Of a stretch of DNA of 64,000 bases, positions 26,215-34,888 are shown one piece after another. The translations under genes and the position numbers were made by a program. Positions within the stretch are counted from its first letter, which is position 1; the number at the start of each line of letters is the position of its first letter. A model generated the notes under the pieces. That model had not been told where the DNA came from. It worked only from the letters and a program-made list of their open reading frames with translations, and ran no database searches. The stretch lies in contig NZ_CP049156.1 of NCBI RefSeq assembly GCF_011493005.1, forward strand, positions 310,001 through 374,000, read 5' to 3'. Source of the stretch: Caballeronia sp. SBC1 (GTDB lineage: Bacteria; Pseudomonadota; Gammaproteobacteria; Burkholderiales; Burkholderiaceae).

Positions 26215-26316
26215 GATTTTTCCCCGCTGCCCTTGCCTCGCTGATTCGAGGCGCCGGCTTAATAATCCAACATCACGGCTCGCTTAGCCGATGACACGCT
26301 TTAGAACATATGGACG

Positions 26317-26592
26317 TCAGTCCTGGGCACTTGACGAACCGGACGACGGTCCGCCGCCCAGCTTCGCTTCAAGTTGCGCGACGCGTTGTTCCAGTTCCTC
26401 GAGCCGGGCGCGCGTACGCACGAGCACTTGCGTCTGGGTATCGAATTCTTCACGCGTCACCAGGTCCAGCTTCGAAAAACCCTGGGACAGCATGGCTTTC
26501 ATATTCCGTTCAATGTCCTTCGCCGGCGAATTCTTGAGCAGCTCGCTCATTTTGGCCTGGAAGTCATTGAATACATCGTTCGGTTGTTTCAT
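26317..26592 (-). CDS. ubiK: Ubiquinone biosynthesis accessory factor UbiK
   Basis: A 91-residue protein starting at the methionine of KQPNDVFNDFQAKM, with GAGGA upstream. It matches the BMFP/UbiK family (formerly YqiC): an amphipathic N-terminal helix, then a coiled coil ending in EELEQRVAQLEAKL that trimerises. UbiK supports the soluble Ubi complex that makes ubiquinone under aerobic conditions. The short Gly/Ser-rich tail is unremarkable. It lies in the usual place between glnK-amtB and comM in burkholderias. Confidence 0.9.
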   Translation of the reverse strand: MKQPNDVFNDFQAKMSELLKNSPAKDIERNMKAMLSQGFSKLDLVTREEFDTQTQVLVRTRARLEELEQRVAQLEAKLGGGPSSGSSSAQD

Positions 26593-26708
26593 GCGGATTT
26601 CCTCTTGCGCACCATAAAAGTGCATTCATTGTTAGCTCAGTGCCCCGGCAAACCGGATGATCCATTTTGGTGCGCATCCTGACGCACCGCGAGAACCGCG
26701 ACACATCC

Positions 26709-26727
26709 GCGCAGCATGATGCTGCGC
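26709..26727. promoter_or_regulatory. Perfect dyad upstream of the glnK promoter
   Basis: Eight-base arms GCGCAGCA and TGCTGCGC around TGA, centred about 160 bases upstream of the sigma-54 promoter. Enhancer-binding activators such as NtrC act at that distance, but the bases do not match the NtrC consensus well. Confidence 0.35.
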
Positions 26728-26876
26728 TTTGAAACACACCTGCTTGCCTGAACCTTGCATGCACTCTAGCAACGTTCAACGGTGCGCGCCAGCGAACGCA
26801 GCCGTTGCTGGCCATCCGGTCTACGCTCGCGCATTGCATGCCCTGCGAGCCCGTCGACAGGTCGTGAACACGCGCA

Positions 26877-26892
26877 TGGCACACGAGTTGCA
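26877..26892 (+). promoter_or_regulatory. Sigma-54 (RpoN) promoter of glnK-amtB
   Basis: TGGCACACGAGTTGCA matches the sigma-54 consensus TGGCAC-N5-TTGCA with the required GG-N10-GC spacing. Transcription would start about 26,903, leaving a leader of about 150 bases. Nitrogen-limitation control of glnK-amtB by NtrC and sigma-54 is well established. Confidence 0.75.
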
Positions 26893-26957
26893 TATGTGCC
26901 CCGGGCCTTGTCCGTGCGCGCTTTTCCGGGCGGTCGGTAACGCGGCGTGGCGCATGA

Positions 26958-27395
<438 letters not shown>

Positions 27396-27427
27396 GAAAA
27401 GACACGGCGATAAGAGGAAACAGCAGA

Positions 27428-28897
27428 ATGCGTAAATTATTGATGTCCTTGTTGATAGCGGGGTCGCTGCTGGGAGTAAGCGCCGGCACCGTGATGGCGC
27501 AGGATGCATCCGCGCCGGCGGCTGCATCCGCCGCGGCTTCAGACACGACCGCAGCAGCGCCTGCAAGCGCACCCGATACAGCCAGCGCGGCAATGGCAGC
27601 ATCGGCGGCCGCTCCGGCTTCCGGCGCATCCGAGGCTGCACCCGCTGCACCGACGGAACCGTTCTCTGTTGACTCGTCGAAGATCAATTCCGGCGATACC
27701 GCCTGGATGCTGACTTCCACCGCGCTCGTGCTGTTCATGACGATCCCGGGCCTCGCGCTCTTCTACGCGGGCATGGTCCGCAAGAAGAACGTGCTCGCGA
27801 CCGTGATGCAGAGCTTCGCAATCTGCTGCCTGGTCACGATCCTCTGGACCGTGGTGGGCTACAGCCTTGCGTTCACGCCGGGTAACGCGTTCATCGGCGG
27901 CTTCTCGCGGGTGTTCCTGCACGGCATGAACTACATCCACGGCGACAAGGCGACCACCCTGACCGTCAGCCATCTGGCTCCGACGATCCCGGAATCGGTC
28001 TACTTCGTCTACCAGATGACGTTCGCGATCATCACGCCGGCGCTCATCGCTGGCGCGTTCGCCGACCGGATGAAGTTCTCGGCCATGCTGGTATTCATGG
28101 GACTCTGGACAATCATCGTCTACTCGCCGATCGCGCACATGGTCTGGGAACCGACGGGCTGGCTGTCGGCTGCTGGCATCCTCGACTTCGCAGGCGGCAC
28201 GGTGGTTCACATCAACGCCGGTATTGCAGGTCTGGTGTGCTGTCTGGTGCTCGGCAAGCGGGTTGGTTACGGCCGCGAAGTCATGGCGCCGCATAACCTC
28301 GTGCTCTCGCTGATCGGTGCTTCAATGCTGTGGGTCGGCTGGTTCGGCTTCAACGCGGGTTCGGCAGTGGCGGCTGACGGCCGTGCCGGTTTCGCGATGC
28401 TCACGACGCAAATCGCTACCGCGTTTGCCGCATTCGGATGGATGTTCGCCGAATGGCTGGCCAAGGGTAAGCCTTCGGTGCTCGGTATTATCTCGGGCGC
28501 GGTTGCAGGTCTGGTGGCCATTACGCCGGCTTCGGGTTACGTCGGCGTGACGGGTGCAATCGTGATCGGTATTGCGGCTGGCGTGGTCTGCTTCTGGTCG
28601 GCAACGTGGCTCAAGACGAAGCTCGGCTACGACGACTCGCTCGACGCGTTCGGCGTCCACGGCGTGGGCGGTATTCTCGGCGCGCTTTTGACTGGCATCT
28701 TCGCGGTCAAGGACATTGGCGGCTCGGACGGCAGCATCCTGCTGCAAGCCAAGGGCGTGCTCACCACCCTGGTCTACAGCGGCGTGGTCAGCTTCGTCCT
28801 GTTGAAGGTTATCGACATGGTCATGGGTCTGCGTGTCACAGAAGAAGAGGAACGTGAAGGCCTCGACGTGACGTTGCATGGCGAACACGTCGAATAA
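27428..28897 (+). CDS. amtB: Ammonium transporter AmtB
   Basis: A 489-residue inner-membrane channel. There is a signal peptide (LLIAGSLLGVSAGTVMAQDA) and an unusually long Ala/Ser/Pro-rich linker (about residues 25-80) before the first transmembrane helix at WMLTSTALVLFMTIPGLALFY. Eleven hydrophobic segments follow, with the signatures FNAGSAVAADGRAG and DAFGVHGVGGILGALLTG; the latter carries a conserved pore histidine. It conducts ammonia/ammonium and is inhibited by GlnK. It is co-transcribed with glnK and followed by a strong terminator. Confidence 0.95.
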   Translation: MRKLLMSLLIAGSLLGVSAGTVMAQDASAPAAASAAASDTTAAAPASAPDTASAAMAASAAAPASGASEAAPAAPTEPFSVDSSKINSGDTAWMLTSTALVLFMTIPGLALFYAGMVRKKNVLATVMQSFAICCLVTILWTVVGYSLAFTPGNAFIGGFSRVFLHGMNYIHGDKATTLTVSHLAPTIPESVYFVYQMTFAIITPALIAGAFADRMKFSAMLVFMGLWTIIVYSPIAHMVWEPTGWLSAAGILDFAGGTVVHINAGIAGLVCCLVLGKRVGYGREVMAPHNLVLSLIGASMLWVGWFGFNAGSAVAADGRAGFAMLTTQIATAFAAFGWMFAEWLAKGKPSVLGIISGAVAGLVAITPASGYVGVTGAIVIGIAAGVVCFWSATWLKTKLGYDDSLDAFGVHGVGGILGALLTGIFAVKDIGGSDGSILLQAKGVLTTLVYSGVVSFVLLKVIDMVMGLRVTEEEEREGLDVTLHGEHVE

Positions 28898-29198
28898 GAA
28901 GTTTTTTCGATGGGGTGACGCCCGGCGCGAGAGGTCGCGGCGTCGTCCCCATAACCGAGCGCAAGCTATAGCAGCAAGGCTCCGAGACAAGCGCAGCGTT
29001 TTGCCCGCCCACTTACCGGCGGGCATTTTTTTGTCCCGTGTTTCGTCCCATTTTTGTGTGAGGTAACTGTTTCTGGTCGGCAGGATAGGTGCAAACAGCG
29101 GCACGAACCGTGCGAATAGGCTTGGGAAAAGGGAGTTCATACCCAAATACGTGGGGCGTTTGTTCTACAATCTTTCCTCTTAAGTCCGCGAGTCATCA
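28898..29198. other. Intergenic region amtB-gshA
   Basis: A 301-base gap holding the amtB terminator (29,003-29,032) and, further right, the promoter region of gshA. A TACAAT at 29,166-29,171 could be its -10 box, but no good -35 is spaced correctly. Confidence 0.45.
29003..29032 (+). terminator. Rho-independent terminator after amtB
   Basis: Seven-base stem GCCCGCC/GGCGGGC with an eight-base loop, followed by a run of seven T. Confidence 0.9.
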
Positions 29199-30488
29199 AT
29201 GGTTCCGCACCTCGTTACGGCTTTAAACGGCCCCTTGCTCGATCTCGAGCGGAAGATACTCGACGCGACGCCGTCCATCGAACGCTGGTTTCGGCTGGAG
29301 TGGCAAGAACACACCCCGCCTTTCTATTGCTCGGTCGACCTGCGCAACGCCGGTTTCAAGCTCGCTCCCGTCGATACCAACCTGTTCCCCGGCGGCTTCA
29401 ACAACCTGCCGGTGGAAGTGTTGCCGCTTGCCGTGCAGGCCGCAATGGCGTCGATCGAAAAGATCTGCCCCGACGCGAAGAACCTGCTCGTGATCCCCGA
29501 GCGCCATACACGCAACGCGTTTTATCTTGAGAACGTCGCGCGGCTCGCCACGATCATGCGTCAGGCCGGGCTGAATATCCGCTTCGGCACGCTCGATGAA
29601 AACATTCACGGACCGGTCACCATCGCGCTCGCCGACGGGCAGAAGATCGTCCTGGAACCGCTTGAACGCACGCCGCGCCGGCTGGGCTTGAAAAACTTCG
29701 ATCCCTGCTCGATCCTGCTGAACAACGACTTGTCCGGCGGCATTCCGCCCGTGCTGGAAAACCTCCACGAGCAATATCTGCTGCCGCCGCTGCATGCGGG
29801 CTGGGCCGTGCGCCGCAAGTCGAATCACTTCTCCTGCTACGACGACGTCGCGAAGAAGTTTTCGAAGCTCGTCGAGATCGATCCGTGGATGATCAACCCG
29901 TATTTCGCGCACGTTGAAGGCGTGGACTACGAGGCGCGTACCGGCGAGGAAGCGCTGGCGGATGCGATCGACGGCGTGTTGAAGAAGATTGCGAAGAAGT
30001 ATAGGGAGTATGGGATCAGCGAGAAGCCGTATGTGGTGATCAAGGCCGATGCCGGCACCTATGGCAAGGGCGTCATGACGGTACATGATGCATCCGAGGT
30101 CGCCGCGCTGACCAAGCGCGAGCGCGTGAAGATGAACGACGCGAAGGATGGCCTCGAAGTCCACGACGTGATCGTGCAGGAGGGTGTGCATACGTTCGAG
30201 CGCGTGGAAAATGCAGTCGCCGAGCCGGTGGTCTATATGATCGACCGGTATGTGGTGGGCGGGTTTTATCGTGTGCACGATTCTCGTGAACGTGACCAGA
30301 ATCTCAATGCGCCCGGCATGCATTTCGTGCCGCTCGGCTTCGAGCATACGGTCTTGCCCGACGCCCACGCGAAGCCCGGCGCTGCGCCGCCGAACCGCTT
30401 TTATATGTATGGCGTGGTGGCGCGGCTGGGGTTGCTTGCGGCGTCGGTGGAACTGGAAAAAACCGATCCCGAAGCCATTCAGGTCTAA
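29199..30488 (+). CDS. gshA: Glutamate-cysteine ligase (proteobacterial GshA)
   Basis: A 429-residue enzyme of the type first described in Acidithiobacillus and common in Burkholderiales, not the E. coli GshA type. Characteristic stretches are FYCSVDLRNAGFKLAPVDTN, LFPGGFNNLP and VIKADAGTYGKGVMT. It joins glutamate and cysteine, the first step of glutathione synthesis. gshB, the second enzyme, is 150 bases downstream, with a possible attenuating hairpin between. Length is normal for the family. Confidence 0.93.
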   Translation: MVPHLVTALNGPLLDLERKILDATPSIERWFRLEWQEHTPPFYCSVDLRNAGFKLAPVDTNLFPGGFNNLPVEVLPLAVQAAMASIEKICPDAKNLLVIPERHTRNAFYLENVARLATIMRQAGLNIRFGTLDENIHGPVTIALADGQKIVLEPLERTPRRLGLKNFDPCSILLNNDLSGGIPPVLENLHEQYLLPPLHAGWAVRRKSNHFSCYDDVAKKFSKLVEIDPWMINPYFAHVEGVDYEARTGEEALADAIDGVLKKIAKKYREYGISEKPYVVIKADAGTYGKGVMTVHDASEVAALTKRERVKMNDAKDGLEVHDVIVQEGVHTFERVENAVAEPVVYMIDRYVVGGFYRVHDSRERDQNLNAPGMHFVPLGFEHTVLPDAHAKPGAAPPNRFYMYGVVARLGLLAASVELEKTDPEAIQV

Positions 30489-30504
30489 GCTTCACCCCAT
30501 CACG

Positions 30505-30530
30505 ACGGCCGCACGAAATTGCGGCCGTTT
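30505..30530 (+). terminator. Hairpin between gshA and gshB
   Basis: Nine-base perfect stem ACGGCCGCA/TGCGGCCGT with a six-base loop, followed by only TTT-like sequence (GTTTG). It may partly terminate transcription or stabilise the gshA message. Confidence 0.55.
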
Positions 30531-30638
30531 GCACTTCAGGCGCGAACGCGCGCGACGTGTTAAAAATCGCGTATTGCAGACCGCTGTCTGCCGCCGCCTA
30601 TTGAATAAACCAAGGCCGAACGGCCGCTCTGGACGCTT

Positions 30639-31604
30639 ATGGATATCCTTTTTATCGCCGATCCGCTCGGTCATTTCAAGATCTACAAAGACACGACCTA
30701 CGCGATGATGGCCGAAGCCGCGCGTCGTGGACACACGATCTACGCGTGCGAGCCGCAGCATCTGGCCTGGATTGGCGGCAAGGTGGAAGGGACTGTGCAG
30801 CGCGTGACAATCGTCGGCGACGAAGCTGATTCCGCGCGCTCGCCGTGGTACGAAGCCGCCGCGCCGGAGATCCTCGATCTCAGGCATTTCGGCGCGGTCG
30901 TGATGCGCAAGGACCCTCCGTTCGACATGGAATACGTCACGTCCACGTGGCTCCTCGAACTGGCGGAGCGTACCGGCGCACGTATCTTCAACAAGCCGAG
31001 CGCGATCCGCGATCACTCCGAGAAGCTGGCGATTGGCGAGTGGCCGGAGTTTGTCGTGCCCACGCTGGTTACCCGCGATGCCGCGCGTCTGCGATCTTTC
31101 CACGCAGAACACGGCGACGTGATCCTGAAGCCGCTCGACGGCATGGGCGGCATGGGCGTGTTTCGCGTGAAGGCTGACGGAATGAACCTCGGCACGATCG
31201 TGGAAATGCTCAGCGACAATGGCGCGCGTAGCGTCATGGCGCAAAAGTTCATCCCGCAAATTGCCGATGGCGACAAACGCATCCTGATCATCGGCGGCCA
31301 AGCCGTGCCGTATTCGCTTGCCCGGATTCCGCAAGGCAACGAAGTCCGCGGCAATCTGGCCGCGGGTGGATTGGGCCGCGCACAACCGCTCACGGAAAAC
31401 GATCGCCGAATCGCAGAAACGCTGGGACAGACGCTCTTCGATCGGGGCTTGCTGCTGGTCGGCCTGGATGCCATCGGCGACTATCTGACGGAAGTGAACG
31501 TGACCAGTCCGACGTGCTTCCGCGAAATCATGGACCAGACAGGTTTCGATGTAGCCGGCATGTTTATCGATGCCTTGGAACGAGCGGCCGCAGCTCAGCA
31601 ATAA
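30639..31604 (+). CDS. gshB: Glutathione synthetase
   Basis: A 321-residue ATP-grasp enzyme that adds glycine to gamma-glutamylcysteine. The N-terminal domain begins MDILFIADPLGHFKIYKD. The ATP-grasp signature DVILKPLDGMGGMGVFRV is at about residues 160-177 and LTEVNVTSPTCFREI, the C-terminal metal and ATP site, at about 285-300. It lies in the usual gshA-gshB order. The stop codon is embedded in a short direct repeat (31,598-31,620). Confidence 0.96.
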   Translation: MDILFIADPLGHFKIYKDTTYAMMAEAARRGHTIYACEPQHLAWIGGKVEGTVQRVTIVGDEADSARSPWYEAAAPEILDLRHFGAVVMRKDPPFDMEYVTSTWLLELAERTGARIFNKPSAIRDHSEKLAIGEWPEFVVPTLVTRDAARLRSFHAEHGDVILKPLDGMGGMGVFRVKADGMNLGTIVEMLSDNGARSVMAQKFIPQIADGDKRILIIGGQAVPYSLARIPQGNEVRGNLAAGGLGRAQPLTENDRRIAETLGQTLFDRGLLLVGLDAIGDYLTEVNVTSPTCFREIMDQTGFDVAGMFIDALERAAAAQQ

Positions 31605-31620
31605 GCTTGGCAATAAGCTT
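31598..31620. repeat. Short direct repeat at the gshB stop
   Basis: GCAATAAGCTT occurs twice, at 31,598-31,608 and 31,610-31,620; the first copy contains the gshB stop codon. It probably arose by local slippage. Confidence 0.6.
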
Positions 31621-31970
31621 AGTAGGTGAGCGGGAAGCGAGAAATTAGAGGCGGCTGTCGAAGAAGGCAGTCCGGCCGTTGATTTCTCCCGGACTGTTAC
31701 AATCTCCCCCTCATGAGATTCGTTTCGTGGTGCGATCCGGCCCCGAAATTGAAAGTGGAAACTTGCTGCAGTGCATAACGCTGCACATAGCGTGCGAAAT
31801 CCGACTAAGCTTAGGTAGTGGCGTTTGTTGATATTTCTGCATACGGATCGATGTTGCTGTCGCGTTTTGCAGTGCGTTTTACAATGTTTGACATCGCAAT
31901 TTGGCACATATAACAGCAAGTTCCCACAATTTCCGACGCATCTCGTCGTTTTGGGGCAGCACACTCTGAC
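31605..31970. other. Intergenic region gshB-EIIA
   Basis: A 366-base gap. Apart from the end of the small repeat and a candidate promoter at 31,888-31,914, I see nothing in it; no terminator follows gshB clearly. Confidence 0.4.
31888..31914 (+). promoter_or_regulatory. Candidate sigma-70 promoter of the PTS genes
   Basis: TTGACA at 31,888-31,893 and TATAAC at 31,909-31,914 with a 15-base spacer, slightly short. The -10 lies 57 bases before the EIIA start codon. Confidence 0.45.
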
Positions 31971-32465
31971 ATGGCTGGCATTCTAATCATTGCGCACGCT
32001 CCGTTCGCTTCGGCGTTACGTGAGTGCATTACCCACATTTACGGCGGTTTGCCCGCACGCATTGGCGCGATCGATGTGAAGCCGGATTGCGACCCCGTCG
32101 AGGTCCGTGCGTTTGCACGCTCCGAAATCGACCGTCTGAAGGAAGAAAACGGTGCGATCGTCCTCACGGACGTGTTCGGCGCAACGCCTGCGAATATTGC
32201 GCAAAGCCTGGCAAGCGGCAGCGTTCGCGTGCTCGCCGGCGTCAACTTGCCCATGCTGGTGCGCGCGGTCTGTTACAGGACCACGCCACTGGACACGCTG
32301 GCTGAAAAGTCGCTGCAAGGCGGATCGAAGGGCATTCAGGAACTGGACGCCTCTACGCCCGCCAACCCTTGCGCAATGGCTAGCGCCGCAGCTGCTGCCG
32401 TGGCTAATTGCGCTGCGGGCGCCGCGGCGACCAGTTGCATGCCCGCCAAGGTGGCAAGTCACTAA
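31971..32465 (+). CDS. PTS EIIA component, mannose-family type
   Basis: A 164-residue protein. The N-terminal 130 residues form the EIIA-Man fold: the phosphorylated His9 lies in GILIIAHAPFASAL and the conserved LTDVFGATPANIA follows at about residues 63-75. The last 30 residues are Ala-rich and probably flexible. No EIIB, EIIC or EIID gene is nearby; instead HPr and EI follow. In many beta-proteobacteria this EIIA-HPr-EI set is a regulatory rather than transporting phosphorelay. Its target here cannot be read from the sequence. Confidence 0.88.
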   Translation: MAGILIIAHAPFASALRECITHIYGGLPARIGAIDVKPDCDPVEVRAFARSEIDRLKEENGAIVLTDVFGATPANIAQSLASGSVRVLAGVNLPMLVRAVCYRTTPLDTLAEKSLQGGSKGIQELDASTPANPCAMASAAAAAVANCAAGAAATSCMPAKVASH

Positions 32466-32587
32466 GTCGCGGCTGGGGTGAGTTGCGTTGCCCCGCTGGC
32501 AGCACCGCTGCCGCACGTTAAGAAAACCGTTAAAAGCTTTGACCCAGCTGCATCGCGTCAGCCCTTTCATTTAGCGCCCGGAGCATC

Positions 32588-32857
32588 ATGCTGCAACAGG
32601 AAACAACTATCGTGAACAAGCTGGGGCTGCACGCGCGTGCTTCGGCCAAGCTCACACAACTGGCAGGAAACTTTCAATGCGAGATCTGGATGAGCCGCAA
32701 CGGCCGCCGGATCAATGCGAAAAGCATCATGGGCGTGATGATGCTCGCGGCGGGAATCGGCAGCACGGTGACAATCGAAACCGAAGGCTCCGACGAAGCC
32801 GAAGCAATGAAGGCCATCCTTGCACTCATCGCAGATAAATTTGGCGAAGGACAATGA
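32588..32857 (+). CDS. ptsH: PTS phosphocarrier protein HPr
   Basis: An 89-residue HPr. His15 in KLGLHARASAKL is the site phosphorylated by EI, and Ser46 in RINAKSIMG is the regulatory serine; both are in canonical positions. In beta-proteobacteria Ser46 can be phosphorylated by HprK, whose gene is not in this window. It passes phosphate from EI to EIIA proteins such as the one encoded just upstream. Confidence 0.95.
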   Translation: MLQQETTIVNKLGLHARASAKLTQLAGNFQCEIWMSRNGRRINAKSIMGVMMLAAGIGSTVTIETEGSDEAEAMKAILALIADKFGEGQ

Positions 32858-32885
32858 CGTTGTCCTGCCAGCAGCACTGAAAAGA

Positions 32886-32910
32886 AGCCGCGCATCGACG
32901 CGGCTTTTTT
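32886..32910 (+). terminator. Rho-independent terminator after ptsH
   Basis: Stem AGCCGCG/CGCGGCT with a six-base loop, then six T. It separates ptsH from ptsI transcriptionally, at least in part. Confidence 0.85.
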
Positions 32911-33127
32911 GTGCCTGCAGTCATGGCGCTGACATGGGTAACGCCGATACATCACGCCGGTACATCACGCTGACATACGGCGCAATAAATTGGGTCATTT
33001 TGTGACGAAAACTTGCTGCACCGCAAAGGGTGCCAAATCGCGTTCGAATTTATAATGGTGCGCGGATCGAATCGCCAGCCGGTGGTCGAGAAAACCGTGA
33101 ACCACCCATAACTACAGAGAGGTGCGC

Positions 33128-34888
33128 GTGTCGTTCACGCTGCATGGAATTCCCGTTTCGCGCGGTATCGCCATTGGCCGCGCGTATCTGATCGCGGCGG
33201 CTGCACTCGATGTCGATCACTATCTGGTCGAACCGGATCGCATCGACAGTGAAATTGAACGCTTTCACGCAGCGCAAGCGCAGGTGCACGCGGAGCTGGA
33301 CGCTCTGCGCGACGATCTGGCTGCAGATGCCCCCAGCGAGATGGGCGCGTTTATCAACGTCCACTCCATGATCCTGAACGACGCCATGCTCGTTCATGAA
33401 ACCATCGACCTCATTCGCACGCGCCGCTACAACGTGGAATGGGCGCTGACCGAGCAGCTGGAAATCCTGAGCCGCCATTTCGACGATATCGAAGACGAGT
33501 ATTTGCGCGAGCGCAAGGCCGATATCCAGCAAGTGGTGGAGCGCGTGCTGAAGGCGCTGGCCGGTGCACCGTCCACTGCCACGCTCGTAGTAGACGGCGC
33601 GGCGACCAATGGCCACAACGACATGATCGTGGTCGCCCATGACATAGCGCCCGCCGACATGCTGCAGTTCAAGACCCAGGCGTTCAAGGGTTTCGTGACG
33701 GATCTCGGCGGCCGTACCTCGCACACGGCTATCGTGGCACGCAGCCTCGGTATTCCGGCGTCGGTTGGCGTGCAGCAGGCGAGTACGTTGATCCGGCAGA
33801 ACGACTTGATCATCGTGGATGGGGATCACGGCATTGTCATCGTCGACCCGGCGCCTATCGTGCTGGAAGAGTATTCGTATCGGCAAAGTGAAAAGGTGCT
33901 TGAGCAGCGCAAGCTGCAGCGCCTCAAGTTCTCGCCGACGCAAACGTTGGACGGCACCAAGATCGACTTGTGCGCGAACATCGAATTGCCTGACGACGCC
34001 AAGACGGCGCTGGACGCCGGCGCAATGGGCGTGGGCCTGTTCCGCAGCGAATTCCTGTTCATGAATCACAAGGACGAGTTGCCGGAAGAGGAAGAGCAGT
34101 TCGCAGCGTACCGGCGCGCGATCGAGCTGATGAAGGGCCGGCCGGTGACTATTCGCACGATCGACGTGGGTGCGGACAAACCGCTTGAATCCATGAGCAG
34201 TGGCGACGGTTACGAGACGGCGCAGAACCCGGCGCTGGGTTTGCGGGCGATCCGCTGGAGCCTCTCCGAGCCGCAGATGTTCATGACGCAATTGCGGGCT
34301 ATCTTGCGGGCGTCGGCGTTCGGCCGCGCGAAGATCCTGATCCCCATGCTCGCGCATGCGCAGGAAATCGACCAGACGCTCGACCTGATTCACGAAGCGA
34401 AGCGGCAGCTTGACGACGCCGGTATTGACTACGATCGCAACGTGCAAGTCGGCGCGATGATCGAGATTCCGGCGGCGGCGATTGCCGTGCGTTTGTTCCT
34501 GAAGCGGCTGGATTTCCTGTCGATCGGGACCAACGACCTGATCCAGTACACGCTTGCAATCGATCGCGCCGACAACGCCGTCGCGCATCTCTATGATCCG
34601 CTGCATCCCGCGGTTTTGCACTTGATCGCGTTCACGCTGCGTGAAGCGAAAGCGGCGGGTGTTCCAGTCTCCGTATGCGGTGAAATGGCCGGCGATCCGT
34701 CCGTGACACGGCTGCTGCTCGGCATGGGTCTCACCGAGTTTTCGATGCACCCAAGCCAGCTGCTCGTGGTCAAGCAGGAGATCCTGCGGGCGGACTTGAA
34801 GGCGTTGCAAAAGCCGGTCGCGGACGTGCTCGCCGCGTATGAACCCGCGGAGTTGCTCGCCGCACTGGCGGTGCTTCAGAAGGTCTGA
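33128..34888 (+). CDS. ptsI: PTS enzyme I
   Basis: A 586-residue phosphoenolpyruvate-protein phosphotransferase that takes phosphate from PEP and gives it to HPr. The phosphohistidine is about residue 199 in GGRTSHTAIVAR. The C-terminal PEP-binding domain shows GLFRSEFLFM, DFLSIGTNDLIQYTLAIDR and the conserved cysteine in VCGEMAGDP. I chose the second GTG (33,128) because AGAGAGG is then six bases away; the GTG at 33,122 overlaps that site. A TATAAT at 33,046-33,051 may belong to its own promoter. The 3' end overlaps the convergent heptosyltransferase gene by 13 bases. A second EI is present at 60,920. Confidence 0.95.
   Translation: MSFTLHGIPVSRGIAIGRAYLIAAAALDVDHYLVEPDRIDSEIERFHAAQAQVHAELDALRDDLAADAPSEMGAFINVHSMILNDAMLVHETIDLIRTRRYNVEWALTEQLEILSRHFDDIEDEYLRERKADIQQVVERVLKALAGAPSTATLVVDGAATNGHNDMIVVAHDIAPADMLQFKTQAFKGFVTDLGGRTSHTAIVARSLGIPASVGVQQASTLIRQNDLIIVDGDHGIVIVDPAPIVLEEYSYRQSEKVLEQRKLQRLKFSPTQTLDGTKIDLCANIELPDDAKTALDAGAMGVGLFRSEFLFMNHKDELPEEEEQFAAYRRAIELMKGRPVTIRTIDVGADKPLESMSSGDGYETAQNPALGLRAIRWSLSEPQMFMTQLRAILRASAFGRAKILIPMLAHAQEIDQTLDLIHEAKRQLDDAGIDYDRNVQVGAMIEIPAAAIAVRLFLKRLDFLSIGTNDLIQYTLAIDRADNAVAHLYDPLHPAVLHLIAFTLREAKAAGVPVSVCGEMAGDPSVTRLLLGMGLTEFSMHPSQLLVVKQEILRADLKALQKPVADVLAAYEPAELLAALAVLQKV

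Noticed and set aside
26669..26688. GGTGCG...CGCACC dyad as an NtrC site
   Set aside because: The half-sites have the opposite orientation and different spacing from the GCAC-N7-GTGC consensus, so it was not called an NtrC site.
30492..31964. Minus-strand frame antisense to gshB
   Set aside because: Shadow of gshB plus intergenic sequence; no protein family character.
33050..34810. Very long minus-strand open frame antisense to ptsI
   Set aside because: It mirrors ptsI in a GC-rich sequence, has no recognisable domain and a His/Arg/Gln-rich composition typical of shadow frames.
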